Of a DNA stretch of 64,000 nt, positions 56,901-64,000 are shown piece after piece. The stretch lies in the NCBI GenBank assembly GCA_928724745.1, contig CAKMXJ010000015.1, positions 434,001 through 498,000 of the forward strand, written 5' to 3'. A program made the translations under genes and the position numbers. The notes beneath the pieces are model-generated. The model did not search any database. It was not told where the DNA came from and worked only from the letters and a program-made list of their open reading frames with translations. The DNA is from Anthracocystis setariae. Taxonomy: Eukaryota > Basidiomycota > Ustilaginomycetes > Ustilaginales > Ustilaginaceae. Numbering within the stretch: position 1 is the stretch's first letter; each line of letters begins with the position of its first letter.

Positions 56901-57727
56901 GTCCGGATGGTCCTGGTCATGGTCACACGCAAACGACTGGTCCGGCCACGATGCAGCAGAATGAAAGTTACGTGAATGCGGCGCCGGGTGCGCCACTTCA
57001 TGGCGGTGCGGGTGCTGGAGTCAATCCCATGTTCCCTATGTATTCGACGTATGGCGGGGAAGCACAAGATATGCCAGCCACTCCACATTGGTCGCAGCCC
57101 TCTGGACCGCGCCGCGGTGGTGTTCGCCAGTCTGGTGGTGATTTTTCGCATGATGCCGAAGCTGACGAGGTGGTGGACGATGTCAGGAACAACATTGCTA
57201 AGACGCCCGGTGCGGGACCGAGGAGGCCGTCACTGGCACGTCGAGCATCGGATGGCACGCCTGGGGCCATGGAACCTTCGGACGGATATCCATTCCCTCT
57301 GGTGGCTGGGGGACCCGTCTCGCATCTGGCGAGAAGGAATTCGACCAACTCGGCCGCTCAGACGCCGCTGGCTGGACCTGGACCTGGGGGCCACTCGGAC
57401 CAGTCGAGCGGGACGAGCAATACAGTGGCATCGGGTGAGTTGCTGGGTGGAACGAGCGCCGAAGAGCTGGCCAACACGATTGCGCGACTGAGCGTCAAAG
57501 GTACGGCACTAGCCAAGGAAAGAAGTACGAGCGCAGCTGCGAGGGAAGAAGGGTTGGGTGCGCCATTGAATATTGCCGGTAGAGGAAAGGATCCGGTGGA
57601 GCGGATGTTGGGGATGAAAATGCCGAACCGCGTTCTAGAGGCGGGGAGGAATGGGTCGGCGCTGGAAACGGGCTCGGAGGCGGGTGGCAGTGGGAGCGGG
57701 GAAGAAGTTGCAGGAAACTACTTGTAA
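53909..57727 (+). CDS. Large RNA-binding protein with two RRMs (hnRNP M/Gbp2-like)
   Basis: 1272 aa from ATG at 53909 (MSNLASNSAS). RRM1 lies at about residues 310-386: RNP2 LLVSNLP and RNP1-like RSRGYGTVLM. RRM2 lies at about 616-694: RNP2 VLFVGNLP and RNP1 RSRGFGTVLF. The two RRMs share WQDLKDLFR and are probably an internal duplication. Flanks are long Ser/Gly-rich and Gln-rich segments (QQQQQGQ), then Pro/Thr-rich sequence, with a C-terminal stretch around EELANTIARLSVKGTALAKERS. The RRM pair most resembles the Gbp2/Hrb1 and hnRNP M type, which act in mRNA packaging, export or repression; this is family inference. The protein is intronless in its coding part. Confidence 0.85.
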   Translation: MSNLASNSASESDGASATASRMATSPFSPHASAFGPNISLGTSNRIIHGLASDGQSRSSRASSFASGHDHSTATTQKAYAGPSNLGSSPLVNPDVTPSSVGQFNFGDRIRSSDHSRHNSSGAISNLSVSSNALHPGSSSSQRANSPLPQHLAGSARNSFAFASTDSLSLSQSSAFNARSPNSFLASSNGEELQRRLSSSYSVRTDSPSLAPPNASGSGSGSRPPFGRQSLSDGPSASTANLFSPDPSSASMEARHGSFSGSHPGTDPTSSLPPSASPMTAGLSNDYYDPTSTNAPAAPTTGPLSASDPRTQLLVSNLPYRVRWQDLKDLFRKAGTVLRADVSLSADNRSRGYGTVLMATEQDAIKAADMLGGFTWQGRTLDVRVDRNGSLVGVAGSAVMPIIANNGSVPATATSGNAQGSGYSGGDQGFTTQQYLGLPSGFPGQGHSSGGASPSALSPLARSADPSLSTSARAYSDLSQGGSEFERAMLQGQSYSGSGTPNRSRPATGYESGFGGQAQAQHRSISAVQALGSSQSGSRRGSEVGVGMGALPSSGVWGNGANDATSLYSQNAGGSSVPTGFPGATAMAPWSQGPGALGTNPSMQSQPFNSQMPTTSYAGRVLFVGNLPFHCQWQDLKDLFRAAGNIQRADVAIGPDGRSRGFGTVLFASQEDAQNAVRLYHGYEYSGRTLKVHFDRFAAQNGPAIGTPGNPAQYTGAFAAAALPSHMTNNVRAPALPPMQAQTLHQHARQPMQHQQPTQQQRGAGAMPFVPQQQQQGQASFGQASYHNLNQPSFHPMQQYQPQHTSQQQQGYGQQQPQQVAAGLSAFAEAGRALQGQSVHQSFSMFGGLDEARPSNEAVLSDRRNSAAKSFGLFTDANESTDETSSGRDNDYGMSITLPANGFGAASSYIPSDLMSPGPLSPTTPIQLGQTDSHPGRIQLPSNNNFANSFGAVADQITPMSARMQVPMTPGMPGFTFHRVPQTPPMYPEFLSPGVGPLSPDGPGHGHTQTTGPATMQQNESYVNAAPGAPLHGGAGAGVNPMFPMYSTYGGEAQDMPATPHWSQPSGPRRGGVRQSGGDFSHDAEADEVVDDVRNNIAKTPGAGPRRPSLARRASDGTPGAMEPSDGYPFPLVAGGPVSHLARRNSTNSAAQTPLAGPGPGGHSDQSSGTSNTVASGELLGGTSAEELANTIARLSVKGTALAKERSTSAAAREEGLGAPLNIAGRGKDPVERMLGMKMPNRVLEAGRNGSALETGSEAGGSGSGEEVAGNYL

Positions 57728-58850
57728 AGGTGATTAATGGATGGCTCCGCATTAGATTGGGAATACGTCGTTTGTACAGTAAGTTACAGTGAAAGATTTT
57801 CTTGGTTAGGCTAGGATAGGATGGGATAGGGTATGCTTATAGAAATGCGAACGCGATGGTTTACCGATCGTGTCGGCTCGTGACTGCGCCCGCCGCCTTG
57901 CGATAGGGTGTGCATATGAAAATTTATGGTCCTGCTTGGGAGTCGTTAGCAGCTAGTGAGGGTGAATAGAGTGTGATTGCGGCAAGACCAGTGAGGCCTG
58001 AAGCTCGAAGGAGGGGCGAGCGACAAGCAATGGCGGAGGAGAAGATGATGGTGCTAAGGATGACCAGAGGGTGCAACCTACGTGGCCAAGGTGGGTGATA
58101 GAGGCCAGCTCGGCCCACCCGAGACGCTCTCGCGCTCTTCCGCACGAGTTGGGGCATGACTGGTGGAGGTGGATTTCGAACGACGAGTTACGAGAGCCAG
58201 AGCGATTTGCAAAGCCTTTCCGCAAGGCCTTGGGGATGTGAACGCGATGTTTTGAGCAAAGCGGGTTTTGCAGACCAGAGGCACTTGGTCGGTGGACTCG
58301 ATATCAGCTTGCTGACAGTAGTTGGCGAACCACTTGACGTTGAGACCTGAGGTGCAACGCTGGAGTGGTTCAAGGTGGCGGTGACGATGATAACGGCGTG
58401 CTTGACAGTGGCCTCGGCAGGGGGGGGCTTGATCGACTTGCTGTGCTCACGCACGGCGGTCGAACAAGTCGACGAAGAGCTTCTGAACCTTGGGGCTACG
58501 GATGGAGTCGCTGACAAGGATGACCTCGTGAACGCATCTCTTGTTGATCCTGTAATCACCGCCGAGATTCCCGACGCGCTCGATGGGTGTGCGACAAGAG
58601 GCCACCGCAAAGCTCCTCGAAACGAGCACGAGTGGATGGAAGGGTAAAAAAATCGATTTCGTCCAAAAGCGAGTGTCACGCATCCAGCAGCATGTCAAGT
58701 GATCATGTAAGGTGTACGACCACTTTTCGCAAAGCCTTTCTGTGGTTGGCTTGAAACCAATCGAGTGCTTTCCGATGTGAGAGGAGTACCTCGATCGAGC
58801 CTCCTTTGCTGTTTTGTCCAGCGGCGAGGTAGAAATGTGACCGCGATGTT
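57728..58850. repeat. Degenerate copies of the 3' end of the downstream hypothetical gene
   Basis: 1.1 kb between convergent genes. On the minus strand, 58731-58836 matches 58938-59043 at roughly 80% by eye (both contain AGTGCTTTCCGATG and TTTGCTGTTTTGTC). The 58140-58260 stretch again contains GCAAAGCCTTTCCGCAAGGC and the GTTGGGGCATGACTGGTG segment of the gene's 3' end. Another weaker match to 58829-58875 lies at 57841-57889. Between them are short protein-like frames on the minus strand (for example NVKWFANYCQQADIESTDQVP) in different phases, as in a decayed gene copy. Confidence 0.5.
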
Positions 58851-60716
58851 CTATCGATGGTGCTGGGTCATGACTGGTGCACTTGGACGTGAGCGAGGAG
58901 TGATTAGCGCCGAATCGAGCAGAGCGTTCTGCAAGCCTTTTCGCAGAGCCTTTCTGTGTTTGGCTTGGAATGAATGGAGTGCTTTCCGATGGGAACGGAG
59001 GAGTTTCATCGAGTTGCCTTTGCTGTTTTGTCTAGCGGTGTGAAGCGCCGCAGTGAGAGCATCTTCCTTGTGTGCGAGGCGGGTGGAGTGGGTGAGAGTG
59101 AGTGTTTGCGCAGCGTTTTGCCGTATTGCGAAACTTTCGCGGGGGGAGGGGAGTGGGTATCGTGGTCCACCATGCGCTGGGTAGGCGGGGAGAGTGATCG
59201 TGCCCCTAACTCTGCCAAAAGGATCATATACAATGATAGGAGAGGAAGAGGAGGAGGAGCGACGGCGTTTACGCTTCCCCTCCCCCTCCCCCTCCCCCTC
59301 CCCCCGGGGGGAGTTGAGGTACGAATGTCCCCACCAACCATGCAAACCCCTCAACCCCAACTGAACGCGTAGGATCCCCAACAATCCATCCTCGCCCTTC
59401 CCCTCCCCTTTTCCTTCGAGATCCTGGACAGTCCCTCGACCAGCCTCGGCATGTTGGGATATCACCGCATCAACGTCGAATTGCTGCGCATCGTAGTCGA
59501 ACGTATCGTGAATCACCTGCTCGGCATGTTCCGAAACCAAATATGCACGCAGATTCACTTGCGATCCATCCCATTTTCGCAGCGCTACAGTCTCAACCCC
59601 ATTCGAGTGTGATACCGAGGTGGACGCGTCTCCCAATGTGGACGACTCCCCCACCACTACCCCTGGATCCTGCTGAGCGAAGAAGCTCGACCCCAACCCA
59701 CCGGAAGGATGCGTAGGCGGGGAAGCGAACAACCTCCTCGACGGCGGCGCCAAAGGTGCATCGGTGGATAGCGATAGACTCACATCGGCATACCCGGGAT
59801 GCGAGTAGCTCCCATCCACCACAACACCCCCTCCTCCTACTCCTCTGCCCATACGATTTGCAGGATCACCATGTGGAAGTGGGTGTGGTAGAGGGGGCAC
59901 GATGTTAACAGGTGTGACCATGCCCGGAGTCGTGGAGGAGAACGAGACGACTCTGCCGGCTCCTTGAGCTGCGGGGGTGGAGCGCGATGCTTGACGTTGT
60001 TCTCGAATTCGACGTTCGACAGCGAGTGCGGCTACATCCAGCGAGTTGCTGGGTGACGGTGGTGGAGCGGATCCGGGAATGAGTTGCGGTTGAGTCGGCG
60101 TGGATATGTGTGCGCCTCCTGCTCCTCCGGGATGAGGAAGGAGAGCGGACGCGAACAGTGCAGCGTGCGCATGTGCTGTTGTCGAGATGGCGGGCATGAC
60201 TGCAGATCGTTGGATCCTAGGAAATGCAAACGACGCCGACGCCGAAGTGGAACTCGATGCATCCAAGCTGTTGTCGTCCCCCATGGTTACCATCCGTGGT
60301 GCCCCGAACAGCGGCGCCGATGGAGCAACAATACGAGTCATCTCGGGCACCTGTGGTCTCTGTAACCTCGGTGGCTGAGCTGCAATACTGGGTTGGGCGA
60401 GTGGCGTGACGGAAGCGTTGGGGCGAATGGGTGAAGTGGGCACTGACACTCGTTGAGCTCGCGGCAACAGGCTCGGAGGCATCATTGGCGCGGTGGTTGC
60501 ATCTGGCGTCGTGAGAAATGCGTATCCCTCTGAATCCGAACCCGGTCGCCGAGAGAGCGTGGGCAGAATCGCATGACGAGCTTGGTGGTTCGATGGCGCA
60601 CGCATGCTGTCTTCTACTTGGACACTACTGTCGTCTTGACTGAAAACGGACGGTGAGCGCCCATCCCCACTACCATCCCTCAGGGAGGTCGCACGAGCAG
60701 GTGCCGTATGTGGCAT
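58851..60716 (-). CDS. Hypothetical low-complexity protein
   Basis: 621 aa from ATG at 60716, intronless. The N-terminal two thirds are Ser/Pro/Ala-rich and look disordered. A more ordered stretch at about 375-430 reads ALRKWDGSQVNLRAYLVSEHAEQVIHDTFDYDAQQFDVDAVI. It is followed by a GEGEGEGE run encoded by a CCCTCC repeat, then YDPFGRVRGTITLPAYP. The C terminus is basic with repeated HRKAL units (SHRKALHSFQAKHRKALRKGL). No signal peptide or membrane segment. I do not recognise a family. Its 3' end is duplicated in decayed form downstream. Confidence 0.65.
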   Translation of the reverse strand: MPHTAPARATSLRDGSGDGRSPSVFSQDDSSVQVEDSMRAPSNHQARHAILPTLSRRPGSDSEGYAFLTTPDATTAPMMPPSLLPRAQRVSVPTSPIRPNASVTPLAQPSIAAQPPRLQRPQVPEMTRIVAPSAPLFGAPRMVTMGDDNSLDASSSTSASASFAFPRIQRSAVMPAISTTAHAHAALFASALLPHPGGAGGAHISTPTQPQLIPGSAPPPSPSNSLDVAALAVERRIREQRQASRSTPAAQGAGRVVSFSSTTPGMVTPVNIVPPLPHPLPHGDPANRMGRGVGGGGVVVDGSYSHPGYADVSLSLSTDAPLAPPSRRLFASPPTHPSGGLGSSFFAQQDPGVVVGESSTLGDASTSVSHSNGVETVALRKWDGSQVNLRAYLVSEHAEQVIHDTFDYDAQQFDVDAVISQHAEAGRGTVQDLEGKGEGKGEDGLLGILRVQLGLRGLHGWWGHSYLNSPRGEGEGEGEGKRKRRRSSSSSSPIIVYDPFGRVRGTITLPAYPAHGGPRYPLPSPRESFAIRQNAAQTLTLTHSTRLAHKEDALTAALHTARQNSKGNSMKLLRSHRKALHSFQAKHRKALRKGLQNALLDSALITPRSRPSAPVMTQHHR

Positions 60717-61023
60717 GACCTCTCGCCTTGATGAGGTTGTTGTGTTAGTCCGTCACGATCAAAGAGATGGTGTGATGGTGACAAGGGAGGAAGCAGAACA
60801 ACACTGCAGCAATGCGCGTCGAGTGTGCCAAAACACACCCAAACTGCGCCGGTGGACCCTGTAAATTTCTCTGCCAAAATCGCCGACTGCCAAGATCAGT
60901 TCAATAGCGTCCACATCGGTTGAGTTGGATGCGATGCAACGCAAGAGCAGGACGACTTGGAATGCGAATTGGAACGGGTATCTGATGTTATTGCCAAATG
61001 AAAAGTCGTTACACTGGTCATGA
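60717..61023. other. Gap between two minus-strand genes
   Basis: 307 bp containing the promoter/leader of the hypothetical gene and the 3' UTR of the LYR gene. Nothing else seen. Confidence 0.6.
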
Positions 61024-62013
61024 TCATGCTGGTAGGAACTCGCCTCTCCGCCGCTTCAGCCATCTCTCTTTGCCCAACAATACCTCCTCGGCATCCTGTG
61101 CGGCTGCAACCAGATCCGCCAAATGCCGAATAGGAATCTCTTCCACCCTCGTCTTGTCTTGCGTCGTAGCTAGCGCCTTCGCTGTCGTCTTGATCTTCTT
61201 TTTCAACAATTCTACTTCCGCTTTCAACTCTGTCACTTGTCTGGACTCGCCCCACCTCGCTGGTTTGTTGATGTCACCCTTCAGCAGTCCTTCCATCGTC
61301 GCTAAATCCGCTTCCATCTGGCGCAACCCACCAAGCGAGCCAACCTTGTCCGGATCTTGTCCATCCCACTCCTTCAGTCTCGCACTTGTGGGTCCTCGCA
61401 CCGGCTTACCGGACGGTTGCAGGAAAGACAGCTTCATATGCGCCTCGTTGACCGTGACATGTGCACCTCCATCTTCGTACAAGCCGGCGGAAGTCGAAGT
61501 GGACGAGAGGATTCGTGCGAGAGACGAGAGCGTTTTCGCTTTTCGTACCACAATGCGGCGGGTGTGCGCCTGCATTTGCGTATGAGGTGAAAGATGGTGG
61601 TACGTTAATGAAGACAGGTTGGAAACCAGTCGGTGCGCCAAACGTGATTGGCCCACTTTGGGCTCGGCTTTCCGAAGCGTTGCAGCACCTGGTGGTACAT
61701 CATGGCTCGAGTCACTCGTGCCACCATCGCGTGGCGCACGAGAGCTGGACCCATACAGAGACGACGATAGGTGGAAAGCGAGCGTGTTGGTGGTTCGTGC
61801 CTCGAGTTGGCGCAGTTTCTCTTGGTCGAGTGTCTTGCTTTCTGCCATATCAATGGTTTTACCGGTCCCACCAGCCACTCCATTGACGTTCAGACGTGAT
61901 GCGAACTCATCCCTGAGATAGCGGCGTGTATTGCGGGCTGCGGGACCATAGAACCGAACAGCAGCTGCCGAGGACCGTAACAGCGAGCGGTAAAGATGTT
62001 GCCATGCGACCAT
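61024..62013 (-). CDS. LYR-motif protein, probably mitochondrial
   Basis: 329 aa from ATG at 62013. The N terminus reads MVAWQHLYRSLLRSS, then AARNTRRYLRDEFASRLN: the L-Y-R motif and downstream Phe of the LYR superfamily, whose members act in mitochondrial complex assembly and Fe-S delivery with ACP. The middle is Ser/His-rich. The C-terminal third is ordered, with MKLSFLQPSGKPVRGPTSARLKEWDG, ESRQVTELKAEVELLKKKIKTT (coiled coil) and AAAQDAEEVLLGKERWLKRRRGEFLPA. The frame is open 210 nt upstream and may be joined by splicing to sequence at about 62214-62350, so the N terminus may be longer. Family assignment is from the motif only. Confidence 0.65.
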   Translation of the reverse strand: MVAWQHLYRSLLRSSAAAVRFYGPAARNTRRYLRDEFASRLNVNGVAGGTGKTIDMAESKTLDQEKLRQLEARTTNTLAFHLSSSLYGSSSRAPRDGGTSDSSHDVPPGAATLRKAEPKVGQSRLAHRLVSNLSSLTYHHLSPHTQMQAHTRRIVVRKAKTLSSLARILSSTSTSAGLYEDGGAHVTVNEAHMKLSFLQPSGKPVRGPTSARLKEWDGQDPDKVGSLGGLRQMEADLATMEGLLKGDINKPARWGESRQVTELKAEVELLKKKIKTTAKALATTQDKTRVEEIPIRHLADLVAAAQDAEEVLLGKERWLKRRRGEFLPA

Positions 62014-64000
62014 ACCCAATTCAGAGTGGGGGTTGGATGTGGGTGTGCACCACAATCCGATGCTTCGCGTATATATCCTACCCGAGTTCCTGGCGGTGTC
62101 GGAGCTCAAAGCGTTGGTGTGGGTCGCATCGACGATGATAGCTTGAAGCCACGATGCAATCCTGGCTGCATCCAACTTTGAATGGGCCGAGAAATGGCGG
62201 TCACGAAAAAATTCAACAAACCTCACCAGTTATGTCCGGATCTAACAACGTGGCATTTCGTTCCAGATGACCATCTCTGATAAAAGCCTCGCAACTCTCT
62301 GCAGCAATATGGCCTGTCATCGGGATCACGTCGATGAGCGTCAACCATCCATGGGCTGTAGACAAAGCGGAGCGTTTTCGAGAAATACGAGGGAGCAAGC
62401 TTTGTCGTGCGACTGACAAGTGATGCTTGCAAAAGAGACACAACCAGATTGTCAGAGTGTGAAAGCGAAGCCGCGCTTTTGTGTCGCCAGCGTCGTGTCG
62501 GCAACACGTCACAATGTGCACTTTAAGTATCTCTCCATCCGCGCGAGTTCATTGATCGTCAAAGTACACATATCAGAAGTCTTGTGGTACCTCAGCTCGT
62601 TGCGGAAACAGACGGAACCCAAGCGCCGAAGATGCGGTAACTCGGCGTTTCACAATCAGCACAAAGAATCCTTAAAACAACAAAAGCTCAAGTCTCGATT
62701 CAGACGATCATGCTACATCACGCAACTCACAGAACGAAAATTTGCCTAGCTCGAGAAGCCAGAGCAACAAGACGCCAACCTAAAAGATACAGCTCACAGC
62801 ATCTCATCAAAATAAGGTGATTGTGTGCAGATTTGCATCGGCTAGCAGCTGACTTGGCTCTGTTCTCTCAACCTTGTTGACATCAATCGAGATATGAACC
62901 GCCCAAACAGCCATGCCCCATTGTACTCAACTTCGAGCTGCGCCTCCAACAGAGAGATCCAAGGCCCAAAGCTGTCTCCTAGAAAGACATTAGCAAGAGG
63001 TCCCCACCACAGGCACCATGATGTCCTAGCTTCGTCGGATATTTCTTGGCCGAGTGGGCTCTAGCCTCGTGCCCTCATCATCTTCCTGATCAGCAGGACA
63101 TAAAGAGTTCGCGGGCGTCTGTAGCCTATTCATCCGGTCCAAGCGAGTGAACGGCGTAGCTCTATTCAGCGTGAGCTTGGAGCTCAGACGACACTCAAGC
63201 TAAGCACACTAGCACGCACCCAGGCTTCCAACCAGTGTTTCAGGTGATCAATTCGCCGTTCTGCACGATCGACCCTCGAGTTGCTCACCACTATCCTGGA
63301 AGCAGCAGAGAACATGGATTCATGGATCAATTATAGAGCTGCAGCTTGAAGATCGTCAGAGGGGTCGAAGCCCCTAGTTTGGTAAAACAGCCTTTTCACA
63401 AGGGGTCCGACCATGCATGCAGTTTGTTTGGTTGTCAGGCGCTACGGCACCATTCTTGTTAGAAATCGCATCCAGCACTTCCGCCAAGCGAAAAAGCTAG
63501 TGGATCGGTGCAGCATCATAGGCAGTCGTGGAAGTAGCTAGCTCAGTTCGAATTTTTTTTGCTTTCGTTCATCGACGTCGAAGCTGCTCCGTGATGGACA
63601 CAATGGACAATGCAGGACCCATGTGCTCGTCACACCGAGCGAGATCCGAACAAAGAACTTTCCAAGCGACAGATCGGAAGTAACCATCTCATGTCGATGC
63701 CGCGTCCTCCATCCAGTAGATTCCAGTGTGATCAGTCCAGCATTCCGGGTCGCTTTGCCATGTCATTCCACTCGGTCTTCACACGCACGAGACAGGAAGC
63801 ATGCTGGCGTCACCGAGTCCTCGTCCGATCCCGCTATCCTTTACAAAACATCTTTCGCTAAGTGGTGTAGCTCCTTCCTGTCGATTCATCGGGACGGGAA
63901 GCCGGTAAGATCACCTCTGGTGAACGCGTATACTGTAGTACAGTTCCGTATTCATCTCTGTTGCTACAGCCAGCTTGTGCATCTCATTCCGGAGAAATGC
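62014..64000. other. Right end of window: possible upstream exon, otherwise no supported gene
   Basis: On the minus strand a protein-like stretch (GHIAAESCEAFIRDGHLERNATLLDPDIT) ends near 62216 at ACTG|GTGAGG. An acceptor at about 62160 (GATGCAG) rejoins the same frame that leads into the LYR gene. Beyond 62.5 kb no frame longer than about 110 codons looks protein-like. No tRNA or repeat array seen; poly-T run near 63553. Confidence 0.4.

Noticed and set aside
63535..63565. GTTCGAAT followed by a T run, suggesting a tRNA 3' end and Pol III terminator
   Set aside because: No cloverleaf or box A could be built around it.

Overview
The window is nuclear DNA of a basidiomycete smut fungus, probably Ustilaginaceae (Ustilago/Sporisorium/Pseudozyma type). 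The evidence is large, mostly intronless fungal genes with high GC3 (a 10-kb single-exon VPS13, a single-exon SEC8), sparse short GT-AG introns with CTGAC-like branch sites, Ser/Pro/Ala-rich linkers, and basidiomycete-type chromovirus, copia and Tc1-like transposons. The species cannot be named from sequence alone.

Left third (1-13.3 kb): a nested transposon block. The 3' part of a Ty1/copia element (end of pol, an extra downstream ORF, polypurine tract, 3' LTR) is split by a complete Ty3/gypsy chromovirus at 2232-10844. The chromovirus has two 496-bp LTRs that look identical, 5-bp GAACT target duplications, an intact gag-pol on the minus strand, and a separate cysteine-containing ORF on the opposite (plus) strand. 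The copia sequence, but not the nested gypsy as far as I can see, is studded with roughly ten copies of a short palindrome (arms CAACATTC / GAATGTTG, often flanked by GTCTC / GAGAC). Three copies lie inside pol, all in the same codon phase. This is the most unusual signal in the window.

Middle (13.3-39.3 kb): housekeeping genes. They are RPT2 (proteasome ATPase, -), NOP58 (snoRNP, +), EMP24 (p24 cargo receptor, -), RanBP1/YRB1 (+), TFIIIC subunit TFC1/GTF3C5 (-) divergent from POL12 (DNA polymerase alpha B subunit, +), a BTG/Tob-domain protein (-), and VPS13 (bulk lipid transfer protein, -).

Right (39.3-64 kb): a small uncharacterised ORF, a METTL21/EFM-type methyltransferase (-), and an intact IS630/Tc1-like transposon inserted in the promoter region it shares with SEC8 (exocyst, +). 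These are followed by a 99-aa gene with six exons (-), mitochondrial ribosomal protein uS5m (-), a large two-RRM protein (+), a low-complexity hypothetical gene (-) followed by degenerate copies of its own 3' end, and an LYR-motif protein (-). The last ~1.5 kb has no gene I can support. No tRNA, rRNA or CRISPR array was seen. The host genes form no operons or pathway cluster; neighbouring pairs only share divergent promoters or convergent 3' ends.
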